Notes: generated from the sequence alone by a model not told the origin. Counted from the first letter of the stretch, positions 25,793-35,268 are shown. The stretch: 64,000 nucleotides of DNA from Candidatus Gastranaerophilales bacterium (GCA_944326425.1 CALVDX010000009.1:1-64000); one strand, 5' to 3'. Numbers and translations: made by a program.

Positions 25793-27513
25793 TACTGCTC
25801 CTTCTTATCTTTTGATGTGTCATAGTCTTCAGCAATGGTGCTTAACAGAAGTTCCGTTTCTACCATGTGTTCACCTAGTAACGACGCGATTTCCTGAACG
25901 ATAGCAATGTTTTTGGAGATAACTTCCTGTGCGCGGTGTGCAATCTGTTCTCTACCGAGTTCCGATTGTGTAACATCCGTAATGACCGCACCTACCAGTT
26001 CATTTTTTTCAATTGAAAATGCTGTAATATCATAAAGTTTATCTTTAACCGGATAACGCTCTTTATGAACATCCTGCGAAGTTTTCAGAGTTTGTTTAAA
26101 GATGTCCGCGAAATCTACAATTCTGTCTATGCAGGCACCGTTTACCCCCTCCGGGCGTTCCGCAAAAACTTCGTACATATCACCGCAAAACATTTTCATA
26201 AACGACTGGTTAGATTCAACAATTTTTAAATCGCTGTCCACCATCACAATTGCAGACGGCATACACCTGAGCATTGCGGCAGCCTTTCTCATAGCAATCT
26301 TACGCATATAAGACACGCACATTGAAGGCTCCGCATCTCCTGCTAGCATTGCTGCAGCCAGTTCGCGGCAGGTATTATACCCGCAGCCGCCGCAGTTTAA
26401 TTCGTCCTCTTCCGTGTGTTTACCTATTTTTCTTAATGTATCAACAATTTTTTCGTTACTGAAAGTCGGATGTTCAAGTTCTTTTGTTTTATACTCTTCC
26501 TCCGCAACAGTCTTTGGCTCTTTCGGGATTTCTTCACGCTCTCTGACTTTTGATAAAATATCTGATACGCGCAGGATTTCCGGCTTTTTAGAAGAACTGC
26601 AAGGCCCTGCCAGACACCCGCCGTTACATGCAAGCGCCTCAATAAATATTTTTTTATTAAGTGTATCCGGATTTAACCCCGCAAGAGCCTTTTCAAGGTT
26701 TTCTATAGAACTTATATTCAACAATTGGACACCGTCGTCGCCGCCGCCTTTTTTAATTGTTTCATTCATCCCGCCCTCTACCGCGTAAAGCGAACCTTCG
26801 TAAGCAGACTCGGGAACAAAAAACTCGTTACTGTTAAATTCAATTGACTGTGTAGAACCAAACTCTTCTGTCACCCAGAGTTTTAGTTCCTCAAAAGTTA
26901 AAGACGCGCTTATTAAATCCGGATGTCTGTCAGATTCGTTTTTCTTAGCAATACAAGGGCCTATAAACACTACCGCAATTTGCTTCCCGTACATTTCCTT
27001 AAGCATTTTGGCATGCGTTAAAGCAGGAGATGCAATAGGCACAATGTTTTTTATAAACTTAGGATTATATAGTCTTATATAATCAACAACAACCGGACAT
27101 GCTGACGATATAAACAAGCCGCTGTCATGCTGCTCCATTATCCGGCTTGTTTCAATAGAAACTTCCTGCGCACCCAGTGCCGTTTCACTTACATGTGAAA
27201 ATCCTAGTTTTTTAAGTATTGAAATCATTTTTTCAGGGCTGTGTTCAAAAATCCCCGCCCAGCTTGGCGCAAGAGAAACATAAACTTCTTTCTGCGCCCT
27301 GAATAAGTTTTTAACCTTTTCAATATCATTTCTTACACGCTTAGCACTGCTCGGACAGGTCTTAACACAATGTCCGCACGCTATACACTTATCCGGCATA
27401 ACCGATGCGTGCCCGTCCTGAATTTTTATAGCTTTAACATGGCATTCCCGAACGCATTTATAACAGTCGTGGCACTCGTTATTCAACGTATATACCGGAT
27501 ACAGTTTGTCCAT
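25792..27513 (-). CDS. Sensory [FeFe]-hydrogenase-like protein with PAS domain
   Basis: 573 residues. Order of domains: two [4Fe-4S] ferredoxin motifs (Cys 14/17/20/24 and 43/46/49/53), an H-cluster domain (about 75-310), a second Fe-S region (CGGCGYNTCRE, about 371-381) and a PAS domain (PSAIVMVDSDLKIVESNQSF, about 421-440), then a helical C-terminus. The H-cluster motifs are degenerate: SSACPVVVDY for the usual TSCCPxW, GPCIAKKNE for MPCxxKxxE, and ACNGGCLAGPC in the third. All cysteines expected to bind the cluster seem present, but the CC pair of motif 1 is AC, which removes a cysteine used in catalytic enzymes. This fits sensory group C hydrogenases, which detect H2 or redox state rather than turn over substrate. 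Operon: 2Fe-2S protein, this gene, phosphatase. Confidence 0.88.
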   Translation of the reverse strand: MDKLYPVYTLNNECHDCYKCVRECHVKAIKIQDGHASVMPDKCIACGHCVKTCPSSAKRVRNDIEKVKNLFRAQKEVYVSLAPSWAGIFEHSPEKMISILKKLGFSHVSETALGAQEVSIETSRIMEQHDSGLFISSACPVVVDYIRLYNPKFIKNIVPIASPALTHAKMLKEMYGKQIAVVFIGPCIAKKNESDRHPDLISASLTFEELKLWVTEEFGSTQSIEFNSNEFFVPESAYEGSLYAVEGGMNETIKKGGGDDGVQLLNISSIENLEKALAGLNPDTLNKKIFIEALACNGGCLAGPCSSSKKPEILRVSDILSKVREREEIPKEPKTVAEEEYKTKELEHPTFSNEKIVDTLRKIGKHTEEDELNCGGCGYNTCRELAAAMLAGDAEPSMCVSYMRKIAMRKAAAMLRCMPSAIVMVDSDLKIVESNQSFMKMFCGDMYEVFAERPEGVNGACIDRIVDFADIFKQTLKTSQDVHKERYPVKDKLYDITAFSIEKNELVGAVITDVTQSELGREQIAHRAQEVISKNIAIVQEIASLLGEHMVETELLLSTIAEDYDTSKDKKEQ

Positions 27514-27554
27514 ATAATTACCCCTTTTATTTTTACTAAAAACCGCAAAATATA

Positions 27555-27821
27555 CTAAGAGTTAGTAACAGTTTGTTCGTCTCTTATTTTGTCCAATATT
27601 TCTTTTAATTTAACGGCAGTCATATTGTTATAAACAGTTCCGTTAATAATAATATTCGGCCCGTCGGCGCAGCGACCTTCGCAGCGGGAACCCGATATTT
27701 CAACCTTTGCATCAAGATTATTTAATCTGATGTAATCTTCTATATAATTTAAGTGATCCTCATTGCCTCTTGCATAACACGCACTTCCAAGGCATACAAC
27801 TATATTAATTTCTTTACTCAT
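27555..27821 (-). CDS. [2Fe-2S] thioredoxin-like ferredoxin
   Basis: An 88-residue protein from the ATG at 27821 (GGAAA upstream; the longer frame starts within the promoter region). Four cysteines in the NuoE/HydC-like pattern: CLGSACYARG (C-x4-C) and SRCEGRCADGP (C-x3-C), binding one [2Fe-2S] cluster. The small ferredoxin would pass electrons to or from the sensory hydrogenase. First gene of the three-gene operon, 41 bp before the next start. Confidence 0.88.
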   Translation of the reverse strand: MSKEINIVVCLGSACYARGNEDHLNYIEDYIRLNNLDAKVEISGSRCEGRCADGPNIIINGTVYNNMTAVKLKEILDKIRDEQTVTNS

Positions 27822-27848
27822 CTGTTTCCAATACCATATTTTACTAAT

Positions 27849-27877
27849 AGTATAGAGCATTAACAAACTAAAAGCAA
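27849..27877 (-). promoter_or_regulatory. Promoter of the sensory hydrogenase operon
   Basis: TTGCTT (27877-27872), 17 bp, TATACT (27854-27849), 28 bp before the ATG at 27821. Confidence 0.65.
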
Positions 27878-27938
27878 CAAGCCAGAAAAGGGACTTATAT
27901 ACAACTTTACACTAAATACACTCGAAATACAGATATAA

Positions 27939-28341
27939 TGTCATTCCGAACTTGGTTCGGAATCTTACCGGTAGTAAGCCCCTGAAAAAAGTTCCACTGC
28001 TGTCCCGAATAAATTTACATTAATTATTCATATAACAATATATTATTAAAATAGAGTATATAAAAAAAATAACAAGATAATAATTTTATCGGGGGCTATG
28101 CACCCCCGTGCCCCGCACTAAGTTTCTTTCTTTTTTATTGCGATGAAAAAAGAAAGAAACTTAGATAAAGAAAGAAAAAACACGCTCCCATATACAGTCT
28201 CTAAACGCAACCAAAGACACATTAACTCACTTCGTTCAAACAAAATGTGTCTTGTTGCTGTTTCGTTAAGAGACTGTAGAAAAACAGAAAATAAATATCA
28301 AATTTATCCTGGACAATACTGAAATCAAGTTCAGGGTGACA
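27939..28341. mobile_element. MITE-like element with terminal and internal inverted repeats
   Basis: About 400 bp with no gene. Its ends are inverted: TGTCATTCCGAACTTGGTT at 27939 and, on the other strand from 28341, TGTCACCCTGAACTTGATTT (16 of the first 19 positions match). Inside are a perfect 19-bp-stem hairpin at 28118-28164 (ctaagtttctttctttttt and its complement), an imperfect hairpin at about 28192-28280 built on tacagtctct...gacacatt, and a small GGGGG/CCCCC stem at 28091-28107. There is no transposase. It looks like a non-autonomous, dispersed repeat of the TGTCATTCCGAACTTG type seen in many bacterial genomes. Target-site duplication is not evident. Confidence 0.6.
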
Positions 28342-28433
28342 ATTTTAACCTTTTTAGTGTAAAATGAAATATAAATTACCCCGAAAATTTTAGTATAAAT
28401 AAATGAAATCCGTTCTCCCATGCGAAATTTTAT

Positions 28434-28462
28434 TTGATTTTGCCCGAAAATTGTGACATAAT
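28434..28462 (+). promoter_or_regulatory. Promoter of the catalytic hydrogenase operon
   Basis: TTGATT (28434-28439), 17 bp, CATAAT (28457-28462), 39 bp before the hydC start, which has the ribosome-binding site AAAGGAG. Confidence 0.55.
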
Positions 28463-28500
28463 TTAATTAAATTCGGTGTTATTTAAACAAAGGAGAATAT

Positions 28501-29001
28501 ATGCCCACACTAACGAGAGACCATTCAGACTGGGTCAAGGTAGACAGTATCATTGAGAGTTATGAGGCTAAAAAATCCAACCTTATTGCTATTCTGCAAA
28601 AGGTTCAGGAAGAATTCCGCTACCTGCCCGAGGACATCCTTACCTACATAGGAACTAAAATAGAAGGATTGTCACCCGCTACAGTTTACGGTGTAGCAAC
28701 TTTTTATGCACAGTTTTCACTTGAACCCAAGGGGAAATATATTATTAAGTGCTGTGACGGAACAGCCTGCCACGTTCGCGGGTCTATGCCGGTTTATACT
28801 TCACTCAAACAACGTTTCGGACTGGAGGATGGAACGTTCACTTCAAAAGACGGACTGTTCACTCTTGAAACAGTAAGCTGTCTCGGCGCCTGCGGGCTTG
28901 CGCCGGTTGTTGTAATCAATGACAAGGTTTATCCGCAAATGACAACTGACGCAATGAAAATCATCATTGATACTATTCTTGATGAAGAACACAGCGCATA
29001 A
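28501..29001 (+). CDS. hydC: NADH-linked [FeFe]-hydrogenase, NuoE-like subunit
   Basis: A 166-residue [2Fe-2S] thioredoxin-like subunit (NuoE/HydC family). An N-terminal helical bundle (about 15-75) precedes the thioredoxin fold, with the cluster cysteines in CDGTACHVRG (C-x4-C) and CLGACGLAP (C-x3-C). It transfers electrons between the flavin subunit and the rest of the complex. First gene of hydCBA; spaced 37 bp before hydB and 15 bp from there to hydA. Confidence 0.93.
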   Translation: MPTLTRDHSDWVKVDSIIESYEAKKSNLIAILQKVQEEFRYLPEDILTYIGTKIEGLSPATVYGVATFYAQFSLEPKGKYIIKCCDGTACHVRGSMPVYTSLKQRFGLEDGTFTSKDGLFTLETVSCLGACGLAPVVVINDKVYPQMTTDAMKIIIDTILDEEHSA

Positions 29002-29038
29002 TAATTATTTTTCACACTAAAATTATAAGGACACAAAT

Positions 29039-30901
29039 ATGGGAACAAATACAATAAATATAAATATTCAGGAAGAACAACAGCGTGCAGAAGAGAGTAT
29101 AAAAGCTCAAGGCCTGCGCGTTCTTGTATGTAACGGAACAGGTTGTATAGCAAACGGGTCAAATGACGTAATTGCAAAGTTTAAAGAGTTAGGGGCAGAT
29201 GTTTCAATTCTCACCCAGCACGATAAAGTAACCATCGTACCTACAGGATGCCACGGTTTTTGTGAACAGGGCGTTCTGGTAATTATTCCGGATTTAAATA
29301 TTACTTATGTAAAAGTTAAGCCGGAAGATGTTGAAGAAATTGTTGACAGCCACATAAGACAGGGCAAACCGGTTGAAAGACTTTTATACACCTCGCCGAG
29401 GACGGGTGAAAAAGTTTATAAAAATGAAGATATTGAATTTTATGCAAGACAGTCAAGAACAACGCTTAAAAACTGCGGTGAAATGAACGCAGAATGTATT
29501 GACGAGGCCATTGCAAAACACGCTTATGAAGCACTTGCAAAAGTCCTTCAGGAAAACAATCCTGAGGCTGTAATTCAGGAAATCGAAAAATCAGGTTTAA
29601 GAGGCAGAGGCGGCGGCGGTTTTCCCACCGGCAGAAAATGGAGATTTACAGCGGCAAACCGAGGCGGCAAGTCTTATGTTGTTTGTAACGGTGACGAAGG
29701 CGACCCGGGCGCATTTATGGACAGAAGCGTTATGGAAGGCGACCCGCATAAACTCCTTGAAGGAATGGCAATAGCAGGTTTTGCAATCGGGTCTGATGAA
29801 GCCTACATCTACGTCAGGGCTGAATACCCGCTTGCCATCAAACGTTTGAGAATTGCAATCAAGCAGGCTGAAGAACGCGGATTTTTAGGTAAAAACATTA
29901 TGGGAACGGATTTCAATTTTGAAATCCATATTAAAGAAGGTGCCGGCGCATTTGTTTGCGGTGAAGAAACCGCACTTATGGCATCAATAGAAGGCGAACG
30001 CGGCATGCCGAGACCAAAACCGCCATTTCCTGCGAACAAAGGTCTATTTGGCAGACCGACCCTTATTAACAACGTTGAAACATTGGCAAACGTTCCTGAC
30101 ATAATAAGAAAAGGCGCAGGTTGGTTTAGTTCATTCGGGACTGAAACATCTAAAGGTACAAAAACCTTTGCTCTGACCGGTGAAGTTAATAATACCGGCT
30201 TAATAGAAGTTCCGATGGGTACAACCCTCCGCGAAATCATTTTTGATATAGGCGGCGGAATAAGAAACGGTAAAAAGTTCAAAGCCGCACAAATAGGCGG
30301 CCCTTCCGGCGGATGTCTTACGGAAGAACACTTAGATCTTCCTATGGATTATGACAGCCTTATTAAAGCCGGTGCAATGGTAGGCTCCGGCGGGCTTGTT
30401 GTTATGAACGAAGATACCTGTATCGTAGAGGTTGCGCGTTTCTTTATGCACTTTACCCAGAGCGAAAGCTGCGGAAAATGCGTTCCGTGCCGCGAAGGTA
30501 CAAAAAATATGCTTAAAATCCTTGAAAAAATTGTCCGCGGTCAAGGCGAAATGAAAGACCTTGATACATTAGAAGAACTTGCTTACGCAGTAAAAGAAGG
30601 TTCTTTGTGCGGGCTCGGCAAGACAGCTCCAAACCCTGTTTTGTCAACTCTTAAATACTTTAGAGATGAATATGTTGCACACATAAAAGAAAAACGCTGT
30701 CCGGCAGGAGTTTGCTCAGCGCTCAAAGTTATTAAAATTGATGAAGCGCTTTGCAAAGGGTGTACAAAATGTGCAAGGACCTGTCCTGTAGGCGCAATCA
30801 GCGGAACAGTAAAAAATCCGCATAAAATTGACCAGTCAAAATGTATTAAATGCGGTGCATGTGTTGCAGCTTGCCCGTTTAAGGCTATTAAACAGGCTTA
30901 G
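29039..30901 (+). CDS. hydB: NADH-linked [FeFe]-hydrogenase, NuoF-like flavin subunit
   Basis: A 620-residue diaphorase subunit. Domain order: N-terminal [2Fe-2S] thioredoxin-like domain (CNGTGCIANG and CHGFCEQG, about 31-82), NuoF core with the NADH/FMN glycine loop GRGGGGFPTGRKW (about 191-203) and GDEGDPGAFMDRSVMEGDPH (about 219-238), SLBB region, [4Fe-4S] motif SCGKCVPCREGT (about 478-489), and two C-terminal ferredoxin clusters (CKGCTKCARTCP and CIKCGACVAACP). This is the architecture of HydB of trimeric bifurcating hydrogenases: NAD(H) binding plus electron distribution. Confidence 0.95.
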   Translation: MGTNTININIQEEQQRAEESIKAQGLRVLVCNGTGCIANGSNDVIAKFKELGADVSILTQHDKVTIVPTGCHGFCEQGVLVIIPDLNITYVKVKPEDVEEIVDSHIRQGKPVERLLYTSPRTGEKVYKNEDIEFYARQSRTTLKNCGEMNAECIDEAIAKHAYEALAKVLQENNPEAVIQEIEKSGLRGRGGGGFPTGRKWRFTAANRGGKSYVVCNGDEGDPGAFMDRSVMEGDPHKLLEGMAIAGFAIGSDEAYIYVRAEYPLAIKRLRIAIKQAEERGFLGKNIMGTDFNFEIHIKEGAGAFVCGEETALMASIEGERGMPRPKPPFPANKGLFGRPTLINNVETLANVPDIIRKGAGWFSSFGTETSKGTKTFALTGEVNNTGLIEVPMGTTLREIIFDIGGGIRNGKKFKAAQIGGPSGGCLTEEHLDLPMDYDSLIKAGAMVGSGGLVVMNEDTCIVEVARFFMHFTQSESCGKCVPCREGTKNMLKILEKIVRGQGEMKDLDTLEELAYAVKEGSLCGLGKTAPNPVLSTLKYFRDEYVAHIKEKRCPAGVCSALKVIKIDEALCKGCTKCARTCPVGAISGTVKNPHKIDQSKCIKCGACVAACPFKAIKQA

Positions 30902-30916
30902 AAAGGATTATTAATT

Positions 30917-32677
30917 ATGGCAAATACCTTATTTATAAACGGAAAAGAATGTGAATATACTGACGAACCTAATTTACTTGAGGTTATCAGAAACAACGGG
31001 TTTAACGTTCCTACGTTTTGTTACAGACCCGATTTAACCCAGTTTGGTGCGTGCAGAATGTGCGTTGTAGAAATTGAAGGCAGAGGTATTCAATCCTCCT
31101 GTACAATGCCGCCGGAACCCGGGTTAAGGATTTATACAAACACAGAGAGGACAAGAAGAATAAGAAAAATTGTTCTTGAACTTCTGCTTGCAAACCACGA
31201 CAGAGAATGTACAACCTGCGATAAATCCGGCAAATGCGAACTTCAGCAATATGCGGAAGAATACGGAATCAAAAACATCCGATTCGCACAGAAAAAAGAT
31301 AACGAATACTTGCCGATAGACCGTGATAACCCGTCAATTGTACGCGACCCGAACAAATGTATTCTCTGCGGCGCGTGCGTACGTGCTTGCAGCGAGTTTC
31401 AGGGGCACAGCGTTTTAGGCTTTGCAAACAGAGGGTCAAAAACTGTTGTACAGCCGATTGCAGGAAAACACTTATCAGAAGTTGACTGTGTATACTGCGG
31501 TCAATGTCAGGCAGTCTGCCCGACAGGCGCTTTAACCATAAAATCCGACGTTGAAACTGTTTGGAGTATTGTTACCGACAAAGAAAAGAAAACAGCAGTA
31601 CAAATTGCCCCATCAGTAAGGGTTGCCTTAGGTGAAGAATTTAATCTGCACCCGGGCGATAATGTTATCGGCAAGCTCAATGCAGCATTAAGAAAAATCG
31701 GATTTGACCTTGTTTTTGACACAAACTTTGCTGCCGATCTTACCATTATGGAAGAGGCAACCGAGTTTATTGAAAGATTAAACAGTGGTCAAAACCTCCC
31801 GATATTTACTTCCTGCTGTCCTGCATGGGTTAGATATTTAGAAACCCAGCACCCTGAATTATTACATCATCTTTCCTCCTGTAAATCACCGGAAGGGATG
31901 ATGTCTCCGCTATTAAAAGAACTTGTACCCAAGTACTTTAACGGATTTACAAAAGAAAATCTTTATGTAATTTCCATAATGCCGTGTACTGCAAAAAAAG
32001 CGGAAATCAAGCGTCCGCAGCTTATGAGGGATGGGCGTCAGGAAACAGACTTTGTTCTCACAACACAGGAAATTGCAAGAATGATAAAGAGCGCAGGACT
32101 CAATCTTGCTGAAATCGAACCGGAAGAAAACGACTCGCCGTTCGGATTGTACACCGGCGCAGGAACAATCTTCGGGGCATCAGGCGGTGTTGCGGAAGCT
32201 GCAGTAAGAACAGCTTACGAATTTGTAGCCGGTGATAAACTTGAAAACCTTGATTTTCAACCGTTAAGAGGAGTTGATGCACACTCAAGAACAAAAGATG
32301 CGGTTATTGATATTAAAGGCACACCTGTTAAAGTTCGTGTTGTATCAACTCTTAAAGAGGCTGAAAAATCCTTAAGAGAGATTATTGACGGTAAGGCTGA
32401 TTTTCAAATGCTTGAAGTAATGGCCTGCCCGGGCGGCTGTATAAACGGCGGCGGACAGCCGAGAAGCTGCGACAATGTAAAAATTAAAGAAGAACGCGCG
32501 GCAGGACTCTACAAAGAAGATTCAGAACTGCCATACAGAAAATCGCACGAAAACCCTGACATTCAAAAACTCTATAACGAGTTTCTTGAAAAACCGGGTT
32601 CTCATATAGCGCATGACCTTCTGCATACGCATTATAAAAATCTTTTTGAAAACTCATACAAAGATTTAAAAAGATAA
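30917..32677 (+). CDS. hydA: [FeFe]-hydrogenase catalytic subunit, group A3-like
   Basis: A 586-residue catalytic subunit. N-terminal plant-type [2Fe-2S] domain (CRPDLTQFGACRMC at about 36-49), His-Cys [4Fe-4S] site (HDRECTTCDKSGKC, about 94-107), two [4Fe-4S] clusters (CILCGACVRAC, CVYCGQCQAVC), then the H-cluster domain with complete motifs FTSCCPAWV, MPCTAKKAEI and EVMACPGGCINGGGQP. All catalytic cysteines are present. With HydB and HydC it forms an NADH-dependent, probably electron-bifurcating enzyme that reoxidises NADH and ferredoxin to H2 (or the reverse). Accessory maturases HydEFG are not in the window. The gene ends at a bidirectional terminator. Confidence 0.95.
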   Translation: MANTLFINGKECEYTDEPNLLEVIRNNGFNVPTFCYRPDLTQFGACRMCVVEIEGRGIQSSCTMPPEPGLRIYTNTERTRRIRKIVLELLLANHDRECTTCDKSGKCELQQYAEEYGIKNIRFAQKKDNEYLPIDRDNPSIVRDPNKCILCGACVRACSEFQGHSVLGFANRGSKTVVQPIAGKHLSEVDCVYCGQCQAVCPTGALTIKSDVETVWSIVTDKEKKTAVQIAPSVRVALGEEFNLHPGDNVIGKLNAALRKIGFDLVFDTNFAADLTIMEEATEFIERLNSGQNLPIFTSCCPAWVRYLETQHPELLHHLSSCKSPEGMMSPLLKELVPKYFNGFTKENLYVISIMPCTAKKAEIKRPQLMRDGRQETDFVLTTQEIARMIKSAGLNLAEIEPEENDSPFGLYTGAGTIFGASGGVAEAAVRTAYEFVAGDKLENLDFQPLRGVDAHSRTKDAVIDIKGTPVKVRVVSTLKEAEKSLREIIDGKADFQMLEVMACPGGCINGGGQPRSCDNVKIKEERAAGLYKEDSELPYRKSHENPDIQKLYNEFLEKPGSHIAHDLLHTHYKNLFENSYKDLKR

Positions 32678-32707
32678 AAAAAAGGGAGTTTAAAAACTCC
32701 CTTTTTT
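32676..32707. terminator. Bidirectional terminator between hydA and copA
   Basis: GGGAGTTT paired with its complement (32684-32701), flanked by A and T runs, between convergent genes; it includes part of the copA stop codon. Confidence 0.85.
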
Positions 32708-35261
32708 ACAGCATTTTGTAAGATACCGGGTCATATCCGTCATCTTTTACAGCAGACATAAGGATTTCCGGATTAACCGTCTCATCGCCCTCTATAACAG
32801 CCGTTTTATTTTCAAGATTTACTATTACCCTTTCAACACCGTCAACAGCCTCCAAAGCTTTCTGTACACGGGCCTGACAATGAGCGCACATCATACCTTC
32901 AATCTTTAATTCTATTGTTTTCATTTTTCCATGTTCTCCTGTTTCCGTAATAATTTTATTACTAAAAAACCTTAAACGTAAAGCATTAAGAACAACCGAC
33001 ACAGAACTAAAACTCATTGCCGCCGCTGCAATCATAGGGGTTAAAGTTACTCCAAACGCCGGAAATAAAACACCTGCCGCAATCGGGATACCAAGAATAT
33101 TGTAAAAGAATGCCCAGAACAGATTTTCTTTAATATTTCTAATAACCGCATTGCTTAAAGTTATCGCAAATACGGCATCGGAGAGAGAATTTTTCATAAG
33201 AATTATATCTGCCGATTCTATTGCAACATCTGTTCCGGCACCTATTGCCGCGCCTATATCTGCGCGAACAAGCGCCGGTGCATCGTTTACACCGTCGCCT
33301 ATCATCATTACCTTGTGTCCGGAATTTTTCAATGTCTGAATTATCCTGTCCTTATCCTGCGGAAGAAGTCCTGAATAGCATTTATCAATACCAACAGCTT
33401 TACAGACAGTATCAGCCACCGACTTATTATCCCCCGTTAGTAAAACAGTGTACAGCCCAAGTTTATGAAAGTCCTCAATTGAAGATTTTGAAGTTTCCCT
33501 TACAGCATCCGCAAGAGTAATTAATCCGAGAAGTGATTTATCATCAGAAACCCAGATAAGAGTTTTTGCATCTTTTGAATATTTTTCTTCCAAATCTGCC
33601 GGAATTTCCTCCGTTGAAACACCATTTTTTAAAATATAATCTTTTTTCCCTGCAAAATATCTTTTATTATCAATAATTGCGGAAATGCCCATACCTGATG
33701 TAATTTCTATAGCAGCAGCCGGAGTAAATTCAATATTATTCTCTCTTGTGTACTCAACAACTGCAGAAGCTAAAGGATGTTCACTGTTTGATTCTACTGC
33801 TGCCGCAAGAGATAAAAATACATTTTTATCAACATTTTCAGCAGGGATAACATCGCACACAACCGGCTCACCAAGCGTAACTGTTCCGGTTTTATCAAGC
33901 GCAACAGTATCAATTGAGTGGAGAGCTTCAAGAATTTCTGCCGATTTAATTAAAATACCATGCTCAGCGGCTTTTCCTATTCCTGCCATTATTGCAACAG
34001 GGGTTGCAAGCCCCAAAGCGCACGGACAGGATATTACAAGAACGGAAACCGCACAATTTAAAGCAAATTCAAACGACTGACCGAGAAGCAACCAAACAAC
34101 TGCCGTTATCGCAGCAATTAAAATCACAACGGGAACAAAAATACCGCTGACTTTATCGGCAATACGTGCTATCGGAGCTTTCGTAGCACCTGCCTCATCC
34201 ACAAGCCTTATAATTTTTGCAAACGCGGTACTCTCTCCAACTTTTTGCGCCTTAAATTTAAAACTCCCATTCTTATTTACTGTTACAGATATGACATCAT
34301 CTCCGGCTGATTTTTCCACAGGCTTGCTTTCTCCGGTTATTACCGCCTCATCAATATATCCCGTACCATCAATAATTACACCGTCAGCAGGAATAATCTG
34401 CCCGGGTTTAATTAGTACAATATCTCCTATTTTTATTTCCTCCGCCGGTATAATTTTTTCCTCTCCTTTTTCTATTACGATTGCAGTTTTAGGAGATAAG
34501 TCTATCAGTCTGCCTAATATATCGGAAGTTTTATTTTTTGAGACAGTTTCAAGATACTTGCCGACCGTAACGAGGGTCAAAATCGTCGCAGCTGATTCAA
34601 GATAAAGGGAATGAAAGTATTTGTGAATTGCAGAAACATCACCTGTATACATCGCTGCTATTATCTGGAATATAATCCAAATTCCATATAAATATGCCGA
34701 CAAAGAACCGATTGAAACCAGGGTATCCATATTAGGATTTTTTTGAAACAGAGCTCTGAAACCCGATATAAAAAAATGTTTATTTATAACAATAACAACA
34801 GTAGTAAGTATAAACTGCAGTATTACAGAAAGAATTATATGCCCGCCTAAATCCGAAAACGGGAAATCAAACATACTTCCCATAGAAATATACATAAGCG
34901 GAACAAGCAGAATAACGGACGATATAAGCCGAAACTTCATAGAAGCGACCGCTTCGGCCGCTAATTGCTGTCTTTTATTCCATTCGCCTCTAAGCCCCGG
35001 GGGAAATTTTTTACCGGTATTTGATTCACTATTTTCTCCGTCCGGCGTATTCAGTTCTGCTCCATATCCCGCATTTTTAACAGCAGCAACAATTTGAACT
35101 TCCGTAACCGTCTCCGGATTATATTTTACGTTCATGCTATTTGAGAGAAGATTTACATTTACTTCTTCTACACCGTTAAGTTTTAGTACTGCATCTCTTA
35201 CGTGTCTTTCACACGCTGCACACGACATCCCTGTTACCCAAAATTTACTGTCCTTTATCAT
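32706..35261 (-). CDS. copA: Copper-exporting P1B-type ATPase with C-terminal CopZ-like domain
   Basis: An 851-residue pump from the ATG at 35261. N-terminal heavy-metal domain with GMSCAAC (Cys14, Cys17), eight predicted transmembrane helices, the ion-site CPC in ISCPCALGLATP, phosphorylation DKTGT and hinge GDGVNDAPAL. After the last helix, the chain continues into a second metal domain with GMMCAHC (about 790-851), the size of a free CopZ chaperone. An in-frame ATG at 32924 has AGGAG 11 bases upstream, so CopZ may also be made alone. The often-chosen TTG start at 35297 coincides with the -35 box of a promoter and is unlikely. Cu(I) is the expected ion. Confidence 0.92.
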   Translation of the reverse strand: MIKDSKFWVTGMSCAACERHVRDAVLKLNGVEEVNVNLLSNSMNVKYNPETVTEVQIVAAVKNAGYGAELNTPDGENSESNTGKKFPPGLRGEWNKRQQLAAEAVASMKFRLISSVILLVPLMYISMGSMFDFPFSDLGGHIILSVILQFILTTVVIVINKHFFISGFRALFQKNPNMDTLVSIGSLSAYLYGIWIIFQIIAAMYTGDVSAIHKYFHSLYLESAATILTLVTVGKYLETVSKNKTSDILGRLIDLSPKTAIVIEKGEEKIIPAEEIKIGDIVLIKPGQIIPADGVIIDGTGYIDEAVITGESKPVEKSAGDDVISVTVNKNGSFKFKAQKVGESTAFAKIIRLVDEAGATKAPIARIADKVSGIFVPVVILIAAITAVVWLLLGQSFEFALNCAVSVLVISCPCALGLATPVAIMAGIGKAAEHGILIKSAEILEALHSIDTVALDKTGTVTLGEPVVCDVIPAENVDKNVFLSLAAAVESNSEHPLASAVVEYTRENNIEFTPAAAIEITSGMGISAIIDNKRYFAGKKDYILKNGVSTEEIPADLEEKYSKDAKTLIWVSDDKSLLGLITLADAVRETSKSSIEDFHKLGLYTVLLTGDNKSVADTVCKAVGIDKCYSGLLPQDKDRIIQTLKNSGHKVMMIGDGVNDAPALVRADIGAAIGAGTDVAIESADIILMKNSLSDAVFAITLSNAVIRNIKENLFWAFFYNILGIPIAAGVLFPAFGVTLTPMIAAAAMSFSSVSVVLNALRLRFFSNKIITETGEHGKMKTIELKIEGMMCAHCQARVQKALEAVDGVERVIVNLENKTAVIEGDETVNPEILMSAVKDDGYDPVSYKML
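32922..32940 (-). promoter_or_regulatory. Internal ribosome-binding site for a CopZ-like product
   Basis: AGGAG (32940-32936) and an in-frame ATG at 32924, spacing 11 bases; the product would be a 72-residue single metal-binding domain beginning MKTIELKIEG. Confidence 0.4.
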
Positions 35262-35268
35262 ATCTGCA

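Noticed and set aside
28118-28164. Attenuator or riboswitch of hydCBA
   Set aside because: The hairpin is inside the repeat element, upstream of the predicted promoter, so it would not be in the hydCBA transcript.
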